Assembly (NCBI RefSeq): GCF_022008395.1
Contig: NZ_JAIRBB010000004.1
Span: 1 to 64,000, forward strand
From: Aequorivita xiaoshiensis
GTDB taxonomy: Bacteria > Bacteroidota > Bacteroidia > Flavobacteriales > Flavobacteriaceae
Reading direction: 5' to 3'
Length of the DNA: 64,000 nt
The number at the start of each line of letters is the position of its first letter. The first letter of the stretch is position 1. The notes beneath the pieces were generated by a model, which was not told where the DNA came from, did no database searches, and worked only from the letters and a program-made list of their open reading frames with translations. Both the position numbers and the translations under genes were made by a program. Positions 1 to 9,051 of this stretch are shown here, one piece after another.

Positions 1-1857
1 AGCTATATCAAGTACAACACTCCAAGCATCAAATCCAAAGTTACTTCCAATAACGGTTTGTGAATCTGGAACTAAATTTGTTTGCGAAGTAATTATGGCT
101 CCAGGAGCGCCAGAACCATCGTCTGCGTAAATAAATACATCAACATTATCAGCATTAACTCCAGAACCTTCAGCTCCAATAAATGCTGTTATTGTAATTG
201 ACTCTAAAGTCATATTCTCACCGTCAACAACAGTTAAGTCATGAGCAACAATACGTCCTAGGTTTTTAAGGAAACTCTTTCCATTTTCAAAACCATTGCT
301 TGGCCCTGTAGTAGCACAAGGACCTCCTGTTCCACCACCACCTGCAGCAGTTACATTAATAGTATAATCTTCGGCTTGTCCGTAGTTTGAACCTGGATCA
401 CAAGAATCTGTAGCATAACTAGAGAGAAATTTCTTTATAACTCGCATTCTAGTTGGTCCTTCAAGAACCCCTGCAGGAACATCAATTGTGCCAGTAGCTT
501 GTTGTCCGTCTGTACCAGTAGAACCACTTATTGTTCCAATTTCATATCGTTCACTCGCATTATCCAAAATTCCATCTTGATTCCAATCTATAAATACAGT
601 AAAACTATTTGTAAAAGTACCACCTGTATTACCCTCTAAGGCAATTGGATAAGACATTCCTTCTTCCATATCACCGCTAATTGCTGTAAAATCTTCGTGC
701 GCAGGAGACCCATCAATCGTAGCATCAGAAACATTACTAATTCCTGCTACCTCAACCAAGGTAATAGGTTCTACAGCATTGTTAAATTCTATAGGCCCAC
801 AATATGGAGCAGGGAAAGATCCTCCACCTCCACCAGAAAGAACTTCAACTTCCCATCCACAAGTATTAACTACTGAAGTGGCATAAAATTCAAAAGTTAA
901 AGCACCAGTTGTAGATGTAAATACAGCTGATCCATTTGCAGCTATCATCCCTGCAAGTTCATCTGTATCGCTATTTAAATTGCTATCGTAAATTTGAGGT
1001 GAACTTGTGTCTGGACCATCATAAATATTTAAGTAATCAAAATTCCCAAATACTCTAAACGATAAAAATTCTACAGAAAGATCAGTACCTGTCAATGTCG
1101 TAATTGTAGCACAACCACAGTTAGGATAATCACCAGGGTCTCCTGAGGATGTAGTAGAACAATCCCCACCCGGTCCTCCAGTCGTACCATCAGATGGATC
1201 ATAAAAGAAATCCCCTGGTACTACTGCAAAAGTTTCAGTTGCACCTGCAGTAGGTACAATTTGAGATAAAACTCTATTTTGAGTAGCCTGGTTTTGAACG
1301 TTAAAGTTAGGAGTACCTCTTTGCTGTGCAGCAGCTTCAGCGGCTAAAATCTCTGCTTGCTCTAAAGACGTAAGACCAATAGCGTTTTGATACCTTGGAT
1401 TACTGTTAACATATCCATTTGCAATGGCCTGTTCTGAAAGTGTTAGTGGCGCATCCGATATTCTTGCAGAATTACCGTTATTAGAAGATCTTTGGTAAAA
1501 TGGGTTCGTATTTACCGTACCATTTAACCGTGAATATTCTAAAAGACTATTCGGTGCGTCAGAATTGATAGTTGAGTTTACACCTCTTACACTATTTGTA
1601 GTGCTATTTTGAGCTTTAAAATAGGATCGCAACATTTGCTGCTCCTCTGCCGTAAAATGATCGGAAATAGAACCATTATACTTCCCGACATTATTATACC
1701 TTACCAACAAATCCTGTATGGAGGAGTTGGATTTCTTCTGGACTTCTGTCTTCGTGGTACCGGTAATGGTCGTGGAAGTAGAAGGCTGAGTAACCTGGGC
1801 ATTCATCGTAAGTGCAAGCAAGCCGATGAAGCACCCAATGAGAGTACTTTTCTTCAT
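1..1857 (-). CDS. Secreted multidomain protein with CUB-like and GEVED domains (3' end beyond window)
   Basis: The reading frame is open from an ATG at 1857 to the window edge (619 codons), so the C-terminus is not visible. Residues 1-20 are a signal peptide (lysines, hydrophobic stretch, then NAQ). Residues about 20-220 are Asn/Ser/Thr-rich linker. A CUB-like region at about 226-335 has paired cysteines and a YLNIYDGPD motif. A GEVED-type region at about 355-500 contains FIDWNQDG and later GQAEDYTINV. A further beta-sandwich-like stretch starts near 520. Glycine-rich spacers separate the domains. Such architectures in Bacteroidota are usually exported by T9SS and end in a sorting domain, which would lie outside the window. 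This is probably an adhesin or surface protein; the substrate is unknown. Confidence 0.85.
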   Translation of the reverse strand, partial: MKKSTLIGCFIGLLALTMNAQVTQPSTSTTITGTTKTEVQKKSNSSIQDLLVRYNNVGKYNGSISDHFTAEEQQMLRSYFKAQNSTTNSVRGVNSTINSDAPNSLLEYSRLNGTVNTNPFYQRSSNNGNSARISDAPLTLSEQAIANGYVNSNPRYQNAIGLTSLEQAEILAAEAAAQQRGTPNFNVQNQATQNRVLSQIVPTAGATETFAVVPGDFFYDPSDGTTGGPGGDCSTTSSGDPGDYPNCGCATITTLTGTDLSVEFLSFRVFGNFDYLNIYDGPDTSSPQIYDSNLNSDTDELAGMIAANGSAVFTSTTGALTFEFYATSVVNTCGWEVEVLSGGGGGSFPAPYCGPIEFNNAVEPITLVEVAGISNVSDATIDGSPAHEDFTAISGDMEEGMSYPIALEGNTGGTFTNSFTVFIDWNQDGILDNASERYEIGTISGSTGTDGQQATGTIDVPAGVLEGPTRMRVIKKFLSSYATDSCDPGSNYGQAEDYTINVTAAGGGGTGGPCATTGPSNGFENGKSFLKNLGRIVAHDLTVVDGENMTLESITITAFIGAEGSGVNADNVDVFIYADDGSGAPGAIITSQTNLVPDSQTVIGSNFGFDAWSVVLDIA

Positions 1858-1879
1858 AATTTGATAAGTATTTAGTTAA

Positions 1880-1918
1880 TAATACTTTAAATGTATTTAA
1901 AATATTGTTAACAAACAA
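1880..1918 (-). promoter_or_regulatory. Possible promoter of the secreted CUB/GEVED gene
   Basis: On the minus strand a TTTG is followed about 20 nt later by TACATTTA, one mismatch from the TAnnTTTG box, upstream of the ATG at 1857. It lies downstream of the fabI terminator. This is a weak call made by eye. Confidence 0.3.
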
Positions 1919-1940
1919 AAGATACAATAACAAATTTGAT

Positions 1941-1980
1941 GATAAAAAGAAAATCCTGTACAGTAAACTGCACAGGATTG
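1941..1980 (-). terminator. Intrinsic terminator after fabI
   Basis: Arms at 1952-1964 and 1967-1979 form a 13-bp stem with one mismatch, of which the innermost pairs must open as loop. On the minus strand it is followed by TTTTCTTTTT. It lies 28 nt past the fabI stop and separates fabI from the next gene. Confidence 0.8.
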
Positions 1981-2006
1981 ATAATTTCGTAAAAAAATTA
2001 GAATTT

Positions 2007-2825
2007 TTAATTCCCTTCAACAAAAGCTTCCATTACCGCATCGCTTACTCCCATATTAGAGAATCCTCCATCGTTATACAAGTTCTGTAAGGTTACTCTT
2101 TTAGTAAGATCACTAAACATTGCTACCGTATAATTTGCACAGTCAAGAGCAGTTGCATTTCCTAGTGGCGACATTTTATCAGCATAGCTCATAAAGCCAT
2201 CAAAACCTTTCACTCCTTGTCCAGCTGTAGTTGGAGTTGGAGATTGAGAAATTGTGTTTACACGCACCTTTTTATCACGCCCAAAGAAATACCCAAAGCT
2301 ACGCGCAATGCTCTCTAAATACGCTTTATTGTCGGCCATATCATTATAGTCTGGAAACACACGCTGGGATGCCATATAGGTTAGCGCAATAATACTACCC
2401 CACTCATTCATAGCATCTTTCTGATATAACACTTGCATAGTTTTGTGAAATGAACCTGCCGAAATATCCCATCCTTTATGCGTAAAGTTGTAATTCTGAT
2501 TTGTATAATGGTTACCTTTTCGAACGTTTACCGACATCCCTATTGAATGCAATACGAAATCTAATTTACCCCCTAAAATTTCAGTTGCCTTAGTAACTAG
2601 ATTCTCAAGGTCTTCCAAGTTTGTTGCATCTGCCGGAATAACTTCAGAATTTGTTTTTTCAGCAAGTTTTTTTATTTGACCCATACGCAGAGCGATAGGC
2701 GCGTTAGTAAGCACAAAGCTCCCACCTTCTTCATGTACGCGTTCAGCAGTTTTCCATGCTATAGAATTTTCGTCAAGAGCTCCAAAGATGATTCCACGCT
2801 TTCCTTTAAGTAAATTATAAGACAT
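2007..2825 (-). CDS. fabI: Enoyl-[acyl-carrier-protein] reductase (NADH), FabI
   Basis: The 272-residue protein is a divergent short-chain dehydrogenase that performs the last step of each fatty-acid elongation cycle, reducing trans-2-enoyl-ACP in the cytosol. The N-terminal nucleotide-binding segment (GIIFGALDENSIAW, residues 11-24) has the FabI rather than the classical SDR spacing. Catalytic residues are Tyr150, Tyr160 and Lys167, with the FabI Y-x6-K arrangement. The ATG at 2825 gives the usual length. The gene is 81 bp after recN and is followed by its own terminator. Confidence 0.93.
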   Translation of the reverse strand: MSYNLLKGKRGIIFGALDENSIAWKTAERVHEEGGSFVLTNAPIALRMGQIKKLAEKTNSEVIPADATNLEDLENLVTKATEILGGKLDFVLHSIGMSVNVRKGNHYTNQNYNFTHKGWDISAGSFHKTMQVLYQKDAMNEWGSIIALTYMASQRVFPDYNDMADNKAYLESIARSFGYFFGRDKKVRVNTISQSPTPTTAGQGVKGFDGFMSYADKMSPLGNATALDCANYTVAMFSDLTKRVTLQNLYNDGGFSNMGVSDAVMEAFVEGN

Positions 2826-2906
2826 ATTTTAAATGTTAATAGTTATCAATATATTATAGTGTTATACCAATATAAAAGTACACACTTTGAATCGTAAAGA
2901 TACATT

Positions 2907-4559
2907 TTAATTCAATAATTCTTTGGCATTAGCCATCGCTGCTTCGGTTACTTTTTTGCCACCAAGCATTTGGGCAATTTCTAGAATTCGTTCATCTGTA
3001 TTTAATACCTTAAGATGAGTAGATGTTATATTTTGTACATCTTCCTTGTAAATCTTAATATGCTGCTGGCCCTTTGCTGCTATTTGTGGTAAATGCGTAA
3101 TACTAATCAATTGCATTTTATCACCCATATTTCGCATTATAACAGCCATTTTGTTTGCTACTTCTCCCGAAACCCCTGTATCTATTTCATCAAAAACAAT
3201 AGTTGGTAGTTTTTTATATGAAGCAAGCACTGCTTTTATGGCAAGCATTATTCTACTCATTTCACCACCGGAAGCAACTTTTCTTAAGGGGCCAAATGCT
3301 AAACCTTTATTTGCAGTAAACAACAACTGCAATGAATCGGTACCATTCCCTTTAAAAGTTTCTGAAGCCACAAGTTCAAATTTAAATTGTGCATTCGGCA
3401 TACCTAAAGGAACTAGTGTTTCTTCAAGCTTTTTCTTTAAAACCGGAATAGCCTTTTCTCTTTTAGTATGGAGCGAATTTGCAGTTTGTAAAGCCTTAGA
3501 CCGTAGCGTAGATATTTGCTTTTCTAAGTCTTCAATTTCAGCATCTAAGCCTAAAGTTGTATTTACTTTTTCTTCAAGATTTTTTTCTATCACAAGTAAT
3601 TCTGCGACTGTAGCAACAGCATGTTTTTGCTGAAGTTTATATAGAGTTTGTAATTTTTCATTTATCCTAAAAAGTTCTTCAGGATTAGCTTCAATTTTCT
3701 CTGAAGTATTTGCTGCTTCAACTCCGATATCTTCAAGTTCGAGAATAACGCTGTTTAAACGCTCCCATAAACTTTCAAATGCTGTTGAAAACCCTTTAAT
3801 CTTCCCTAATACTACTCGAGCTTCTTTGGCCGTAGAAATTGAACCAATTTGCTCTTGGTCTAACAACTGATTTACAGTGACAAATGCTTCTTTAATAGAT
3901 TCGGCATTATTAAGAGTTTCGTACTCTTCTTCCAATTCCGTTTGATCGATTTTATCAAGCCCTGCTTGCTGTAATTCGTTATAGAGAAAACTATTGTAAT
4001 CTAATTCTTTAGCAGCTTCTTCTTTTTGGTGTTTTAGACCAGTTAGTTTTTCTGAAACATTTTTATAATCTAAAAACTGTGATTGGTAAGTGCTTAATAA
4101 TTCATCATTACCAGCCAAAGCATCAATCACCTCCATCTGAAAACTTTCAGAAACCACTTCCAAAGTTTCATGCTGACTATGAATATCTATTAAAAACGGT
4201 GCTAAGGCCTGAAGTTGAGATAAAGCCACTGGAGTATCATTTACGAATGCTCTTGATTTACCACTAGGCAAAATCTCTCTTCGAATAATAGTATGAGCGT
4301 CGTAATCTAAATCATTTTCTTCAAAAATGGATTGTAAATCATAATTTACAATTGAAAAATGACCTTCAATTATACATTTTTTTGAAGAATCTTTTATATT
4401 GCTTAGGTCTGCTCTTTTACCAAGAAGCATAGCTAAAGCACCTAGAAGTATCGACTTTCCTGCTCCAGTTTCACCGGTAATAATAGTTAATCCCTTTTGA
4501 AGATCTACACGTATATCTTCAATAAGCGCATAGTTTTTTATGGCAAGGGTAGTTAACAT
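2907..4559 (-). CDS. recN: DNA repair protein RecN
   Basis: The 550-residue SMC-like ATPase acts early in double-strand-break repair. The Walker A motif GETGAGKS is at 29-36, followed by a long coiled-coil-rich middle (about 150-390). The ABC-type signature SGGEMS is at 430-435, Walker B (IVFDEID) at about 454-460, and a THLPQIA motif lies downstream, as in the family. The length is normal. It follows the porD-like gene by 104 bp and may be co-transcribed with it. Confidence 0.95.
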   Translation of the reverse strand: MLTTLAIKNYALIEDIRVDLQKGLTIITGETGAGKSILLGALAMLLGKRADLSNIKDSSKKCIIEGHFSIVNYDLQSIFEENDLDYDAHTIIRREILPSGKSRAFVNDTPVALSQLQALAPFLIDIHSQHETLEVVSESFQMEVIDALAGNDELLSTYQSQFLDYKNVSEKLTGLKHQKEEAAKELDYNSFLYNELQQAGLDKIDQTELEEEYETLNNAESIKEAFVTVNQLLDQEQIGSISTAKEARVVLGKIKGFSTAFESLWERLNSVILELEDIGVEAANTSEKIEANPEELFRINEKLQTLYKLQQKHAVATVAELLVIEKNLEEKVNTTLGLDAEIEDLEKQISTLRSKALQTANSLHTKREKAIPVLKKKLEETLVPLGMPNAQFKFELVASETFKGNGTDSLQLLFTANKGLAFGPLRKVASGGEMSRIMLAIKAVLASYKKLPTIVFDEIDTGVSGEVANKMAVIMRNMGDKMQLISITHLPQIAAKGQQHIKIYKEDVQNITSTHLKVLNTDERILEIAQMLGGKKVTEAAMANAKELLN

Positions 4560-4663
4560 ATTTTAAATGTATGACATTAAAATTAAGTGGTGAGAGTTTA
4601 AGAAGTTAGATTAAGTAAGAATTAAAATTCTCGCGTTTAACCGTATGTAGCTTAACGTTGAAA

Positions 4664-5554
4664 TTAATACTTAATCTCGGACCAATTACTGCGTTTTGTA
4701 GGAGCAAGTCTATTTAAGTTTTCTACTAGTTTAGTAATATCAACTTTGGGCCCTCCACTGAAAACAGCTTGAATTTCATCAGTTTTTGCATCAAAGAAAG
4801 TACGAACTAAATATGAATTTGGACGTCTATCGCTAATTCCTTTTAATCTGTTAATAGCATCGGCTATAACTTTTTTACCTTCTAATTGATTAGACTCCAT
4901 TTTATCCATTCCTTCACGGTGATACATATACATTGCATCGTGAAAATCTTTATAAACAGAAGATAATAAGGCATCGTTATAACTATATCTTGTTTGGTTA
5001 CCATCAGTAGCTTTCCAACCAGAATAACTACTAGAAGCCGCAGTACTCGTTATTTGTTTAGCGATTTCAAAATAAGGCCTTCCCCCTTCAGGACTAAACG
5101 TATCGGCATCAAGCCCAATTACTGTATAAACGTGAAATGCAATAACCGAAATAAGATTAGAATCGAATGAGTTAAGATTAAGCGCTAATGGTTCAAACTC
5201 CTTATATCTAAATGTAACCTGCTTGTCGTAATAGTTGTAAACAGGAGAGTCATATGTAGAGCCATAAACAGGTCTAGAAGATTGTATTTGAAGTGTTCCG
5301 CTAAAAGTTTCACCTTCGTAACTATTGACTACCAAGGTCATATTACAATCAATTCTTTCTTGATTTTTATAAACTTTATCTGTCCATTTTGTATTGTTTA
5401 TAAACTCAAGTAATTGACTCTGTAGTGTACTAAAAACCTGTAGGTTTGGTTGTCCCGTTTTTTCAGCATCAACAGTTACCGTACAATTTAATTCTTGCGC
5501 GGTTGCAGGAACTATAATTGCGGTGCATAGTATAAAAAATAATAGTTTACGCAT
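4664..5554 (-). CDS. porD: DUF4835 family protein, probable T9SS component PorD
   Basis: The 296-residue protein begins with a signal peptide (about residues 1-19, ending ATAQ), so it is exported to the periplasm or outer membrane. It is recognised as DUF4835, a Bacteroidota family that recent annotation names PorD of the type IX secretion system; I rely on memory for that link. It contains a conserved ELNCTVTV start and an IGLDADTFSPEGG segment in the middle. It overlaps coaBC by 8 bp and is therefore translated with it. The order coaBC-DUF4835-recN is familiar in flavobacteria. The exact molecular role is not evident from sequence. Confidence 0.8.
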   Translation of the reverse strand: MRKLLFFILCTAIIVPATAQELNCTVTVDAEKTGQPNLQVFSTLQSQLLEFINNTKWTDKVYKNQERIDCNMTLVVNSYEGETFSGTLQIQSSRPVYGSTYDSPVYNYYDKQVTFRYKEFEPLALNLNSFDSNLISVIAFHVYTVIGLDADTFSPEGGRPYFEIAKQITSTAASSSYSGWKATDGNQTRYSYNDALLSSVYKDFHDAMYMYHREGMDKMESNQLEGKKVIADAINRLKGISDRRPNSYLVRTFFDAKTDEIQAVFSGGPKVDITKLVENLNRLAPTKRSNWSEIKY

Positions 5555-6773
5555 GGATGTTTTCTATAATATATTCTAAAATATCTTTAGCTACTTCTAT
5601 TTTAGGTTTAACAGGGAAAGGCAACATTTTATTGTCTTTAGCTATTAAAGTAACTTTATTGGTGTCCGATTTAAAACCAGCACCTTTATCTCGTAGCGAA
5701 TTTAGCACAATTAAATCTAAATTCTTTTTTTTGAGTTTCGATTTTGCATTTTCTTCCTCGTTTTGAGTTTCCAATGCGAATCCAACTAGAAATTGCTTTT
5801 TCTTAATCGCACCTAGTGAAGCAAGTATATCTTTTGTTTTTGTAAGCTCTATTGTAAGATTATCCGTTTTCTTTTTAATCTTTTCTGAAGAAACCTCTGC
5901 AGGTCTGTAATCTGCAACTGCTGCACTTAGTATTGCGATATCACTTGCATCGAAATATTTATGAGCCGCTTGATACATTTCTTCGGCCGAAGTAATGCGA
6001 ATTAATTTTACAAAATCATTTTCCAGCTTTAAGGAAGATGGTCCTGAAATTAGAACAACCTCAGCACCTAATTCCGCTGCTGTTTCGGCAATGGAATATC
6101 CCATTTTCCCGCTAGAGTGATTTCCAATAAACCGAACAGGATCGATTGCTTCGTAGGTTGGGCCAGCTGTGATTAATATTTTCTTAGCTCGAAGTGGAAG
6201 CTTACCAAGAATATCATTTTCTAAGAAAGAAACAATTTTCTCAGGCTCTGCCATTCTTCCTTGGCCTACTAACCCACTCGCAAGTTCACCAAAAGCCGCA
6301 GGAATCTGAATATTCCCAAAGCTTTCTAATTTTTCAAATGTTTGATTTGTAGTTGGATGCTGATACATATCCAAATCCATTGCCGGAGCATAATAAACAG
6401 GACATTTTGCAGAAAGATAACAAGCGAGTAACAAATTATCGCAGCCACCATTTGCCATTTTAGAAAGCGTATTTGCAGTAGCTGGAGCAATCAACATTAA
6501 ATCTGCCCAAAGTGCTAACTCAACATGGTTATTCCATTGTGCCTCACGGTTGCCTTCGCTGTCAGTATCTTCAATTGTAAAAGATGAAAATACTTCGTTT
6601 TTAGAAAGCGTGGCAAGCGTTAAAGGTGTAACAAAATCTTTGGCAGAAGAAGTCATTACAACTTTTACGTTAGCTCCTTTTTTAACAAGAAGCCTAACTA
6701 AAAAAGCTGCTTTGTACGCGGCAATCCCGCCGGTAATGCCAAGCAAGATATTTTTCCGGTTCAAAACAGACAT
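5547..6773 (-). CDS. coaBC: Bifunctional phosphopantothenoylcysteine decarboxylase / phosphopantothenate-cysteine ligase CoaBC
   Basis: This 408-residue fusion catalyses two consecutive steps of coenzyme A synthesis. Residues 1-180 form the flavin-binding CoaC domain (GGIAAYKA near the start, APATANTLSKMANG in the middle). Its substrate-clamp motif reads PAMDLDMY where the classical form is PAMNxxMW, so Asp replaces Asn. Residues about 195-400 form the CoaB ligase domain (ITAGPTYEAIDPVRFI, AAVADYRP, LVGFALET). The start ATG follows the rpoZ hairpin by about 26 nt. It overlaps the DUF4835 gene by 8 bp. Confidence 0.95.
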   Translation of the reverse strand: MSVLNRKNILLGITGGIAAYKAAFLVRLLVKKGANVKVVMTSSAKDFVTPLTLATLSKNEVFSSFTIEDTDSEGNREAQWNNHVELALWADLMLIAPATANTLSKMANGGCDNLLLACYLSAKCPVYYAPAMDLDMYQHPTTNQTFEKLESFGNIQIPAAFGELASGLVGQGRMAEPEKIVSFLENDILGKLPLRAKKILITAGPTYEAIDPVRFIGNHSSGKMGYSIAETAAELGAEVVLISGPSSLKLENDFVKLIRITSAEEMYQAAHKYFDASDIAILSAAVADYRPAEVSSEKIKKKTDNLTIELTKTKDILASLGAIKKKQFLVGFALETQNEEENAKSKLKKKNLDLIVLNSLRDKGAGFKSDTNKVTLIAKDNKMLPFPVKPKIEVAKDILEYIIENIHA

Positions 6774-6799
6774 TATCTAATTTTTCAAATTATAAATAT

Positions 6800-6837
6800 A
6801 TAGCTCAAAGCTAAAATAATTTTCAACTTTGAGCTAT
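6800..6837 (-). terminator. Hairpin between rpoZ and coaBC
   Basis: ATAGCTCAAAG at 6800-6810 and CTTTGAGCTAT at 6827-6837 are perfect 11-bp inverted arms with a 16-nt loop. The minus-strand tail is AU-rich but has no clean U-run. It probably attenuates transcription, or stabilises the mRNA 3' end, between bamD-rpoZ and coaBC. Confidence 0.6.
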
Positions 6838-6850
6838 TTTCTTTAAACTT

Positions 6851-7180
6851 TTACTCTACTACTTCGTCAGCTGTATTTCTGTAGTAAATTTTATTTTCTA
6901 ACCATTCTTGCACTGCTAAAGCGTGTGGTTTTGGTAATCTTTCGTAGAATTTTGAAACTTCTATTTGTTCTTTGTTTTCAAAAATCTCCTCTAAACTATC
7001 GTTATAAGTTGCAAACTCATCTAGTTTTTCTAAAAGCTCTTTCTTAATATCGGCATTTATTTGCGTCGCTCTTTTCGAAATAATAGAAATAGCTTCGTAA
7101 ATGTTGTTTGTTGGAGCATCAATTAAGTTTTTGTCTAAAGTGACAGTGTTAACAGGTGCTTCTGAGTTTTTAATATCCAT
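6851..7180 (-). CDS. rpoZ: DNA-directed RNA polymerase omega subunit (Bacteroidota form)
   Basis: The 109-residue protein carries the NIYEAISIISKRATQI segment that marks RpoZ of this phylum, where the omega fold helps assemble the beta' subunit. An extended acidic stretch follows, with a C-terminal LAVQEWLENKI segment. It starts 10 nt after the bamD stop, so the two are almost certainly co-transcribed, an arrangement common in flavobacteria. Confidence 0.88.
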   Translation of the reverse strand: MDIKNSEAPVNTVTLDKNLIDAPTNNIYEAISIISKRATQINADIKKELLEKLDEFATYNDSLEEIFENKEQIEVSKFYERLPKPHALAVQEWLENKIYYRNTADEVVE

Positions 7181-7190
7181 AGTAAATTAA

Positions 7191-8015
7191 TTAAATAGTA
7201 GGTGTTGTTTCTTCGGTTACAGTTCTGCGCTCTATATCTTCATATATTTCAACAGCTTCAGAGGCTAAATCTGTATCCTTGTAATATTTCATGAAATTTT
7301 TATAATGTCCTTTTGCAATATCTAATCGCTCTTGCACCAAACTTGGAATACTATTTATTGCAAGTTTATAAGCTGAAACGAAACGATTAAAAAACGCTTC
7401 TCTTCTATAAATAGATCCAGGATTATCTGTTATAAAATTATCAAAAGCTTCAATTGCAGACTTGTAATCCTCTACATGCAGATATTGTACTGCAGTTTTA
7501 AATTCTTTTTTCTCAAGTTTTTCACGCAATTCAGCCACAAGTTCGTTAGCTTCCATTCTCTTATCAGAGTTTGGATATGTGTTTATAAATTCCTGAAGTT
7601 TTTCCAAACCTTTATGAGTATCTCTTTGGTCTAATGAAAACCTAGGAGAAAGTTCGTAAAAACTTTTTGCCGATTTAAACGACGCTACCTCAACACTATC
7701 ACTTTGTGGATAAGCTTGTGTAAAACGCTCAAACTGATAACCAGCAAGGTAATAATCTTCTAAATTGTAGTACGTATTGGCATAGATAAACATTAGTTTT
7801 TCACCTTGTGGTTTACCTCTGTATAACGGAACAATTTGTTCCATCAATTTTAACCCTTTACGATATTTACCCATTTGATAGAGCGAATCTGCAAAAGCGT
7901 ATTTCTTACCAATGTCATCCTTACGCAACACCTCTTGGTATTGACTACAAGATGAAAGTAAAATTGTAAGACAAAGTATTATAAAAAAAGGTAATCTCAT
8001 AGGCTTAAAAAACAT
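7191..8015 (-). CDS. bamD: Outer membrane assembly lipoprotein BamD
   Basis: This 274-residue TPR-rich lipoprotein belongs to the BAM complex that inserts beta-barrel proteins into the outer membrane. A hydrophobic leader ends in a lipobox (LLSSC). Helical repeat pairs typical of BamD follow (for example YQFERFTQAYPQSD and ALEAFDNF-like units). Two starts are possible: the ATG at 8015 lies only 4 nt from a perfect promoter box, so use of it would need a leaderless mRNA; the ATG at 8000 gives a 269-residue form with an equally good leader. Coordinates use the longer form. Confidence 0.9.
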   Translation of the reverse strand: MFFKPMRLPFFIILCLTILLSSCSQYQEVLRKDDIGKKYAFADSLYQMGKYRKGLKLMEQIVPLYRGKPQGEKLMFIYANTYYNLEDYYLAGYQFERFTQAYPQSDSVEVASFKSAKSFYELSPRFSLDQRDTHKGLEKLQEFINTYPNSDKRMEANELVAELREKLEKKEFKTAVQYLHVEDYKSAIEAFDNFITDNPGSIYRREAFFNRFVSAYKLAINSIPSLVQERLDIAKGHYKNFMKYYKDTDLASEAVEIYEDIERRTVTEETTPTI

Positions 8016-8019
8016 CGTG

Positions 8020-8051
8020 CAAAAATAGGCAATTAAACGGGATTCAACAAA
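8020..8051 (-). promoter_or_regulatory. Promoter of bamD-rpoZ
   Basis: On the minus strand TTTG (8051-8048), a 20-nt spacer and TATTTTTG (8027-8020) match the Bacteroidetes TTTG / TAnnTTTG promoter exactly. The predicted transcript start falls on or next to the ATG at 8015. Confidence 0.75.
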
Positions 8052-8138
8052 ACTTATTATTACGCTAAATTATTGCCCTAAAAGCTATTATTTACACACC
8101 TTTTGAAAAATTTAACGCAATATCGAATTCTTATAGAT

Positions 8139-9014
8139 CTAGAACTCCTGAATGAAAGAATCTATTTTAGCTCTCAATCCATCACTTACACCAACCAGAG
8201 GTAGCCTTACAGTATCATTACAAATTCTTAGTTTTTTGAATACAGCTTTAATTCCAGCTGGATTTCCTTCTGCAAAAATATAATCGATTGCAGGGGCAAT
8301 TTTATAGTGAATTTCATAAGCTTCATCTACTTTTTTATCAAGACCAAGCATTACCATTTTTGAAAATTCTTTTGGAAATCCTTCTCCTATAACCGATATA
8401 ACTCCAGCACCACCCGCAAGCACCATAGGCAAGGTAATCATATCGTCGCCAGAAATAACTAAGAAATCTTTTGGGCAGCCAGAAATCAATTTCATAGCCT
8501 GAACAATATCTCCTGCAGCTTCTTTAATACCCACAATTTTATCAAAATCATTTGCTAAACGAATTACAGTTTCAGGCAACATATTTGATGCTGTTCTACC
8601 AGGTACATTATATAAAACCACAGGAAGTGGAGCTTCTTTTGCTACGGCAGCAAAATGCCGATATATTCCTTCCTGCGTTGGTTTGTTGTAAAAAGGAGAC
8701 ACTGAAAGTATTGCAGTAAAAGCAGAAAGATCACGTTGATTCATCTCAGCAATAACCTCTTTAGTGTTGTTACCTCCAATACCTATTACCAAAGGGAGCC
8801 TTCCACTATTTGTAGAAACTACGGTGTCAATAACCAACTGTTTCTCTTCTTTAGACAAGGTCGCACTTTCTGCTGTAGTTCCTAGAACTACTAAGTAATC
8901 AATACCATTATCAATATTGAAGTTTACTACATTTTTAAGTCCTTCTACATCAATCGAAAAATCACTCTTAAATGGGGTAATTAATGCAACTCCAGTCCCT
9001 ATTAATTCTTTCAT
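8139..9014 (-). CDS. dapA: 4-hydroxy-tetrahydrodipicolinate synthase
   Basis: The 291-residue TIM-barrel aldolase condenses pyruvate with aspartate semialdehyde in the first committed step to diaminopimelate and lysine. Lys164 (VGIKEAAGD) is the Schiff-base lysine. Tyr135 (LYNVPGRT) and Thr46-Thr47 (GTTAES) form the proton relay. Length is normal. It lies 37 nt after the DUF6913 gene and is probably in one operon with it. dapF, later in the same pathway, is at 23.4-24.2 kb. Confidence 0.95.
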   Translation of the reverse strand: MKELIGTGVALITPFKSDFSIDVEGLKNVVNFNIDNGIDYLVVLGTTAESATLSKEEKQLVIDTVVSTNSGRLPLVIGIGGNNTKEVIAEMNQRDLSAFTAILSVSPFYNKPTQEGIYRHFAAVAKEAPLPVVLYNVPGRTASNMLPETVIRLANDFDKIVGIKEAAGDIVQAMKLISGCPKDFLVISGDDMITLPMVLAGGAGVISVIGEGFPKEFSKMVMLGLDKKVDEAYEIHYKIAPAIDYIFAEGNPAGIKAVFKKLRICNDTVRLPLVGVSDGLRAKIDSFIQEF

Positions 9015-9051
9015 GTTAGTATTTTATTATTTATTAAGATCACAATGTAAT

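Noticed and set aside
1694-2023. 109-codon minus-strand frame at the start of the window
   Set aside because: It overlaps, in another frame, the N-terminus of the clear signal-peptide protein starting at 1857, and spans the fabI terminator.
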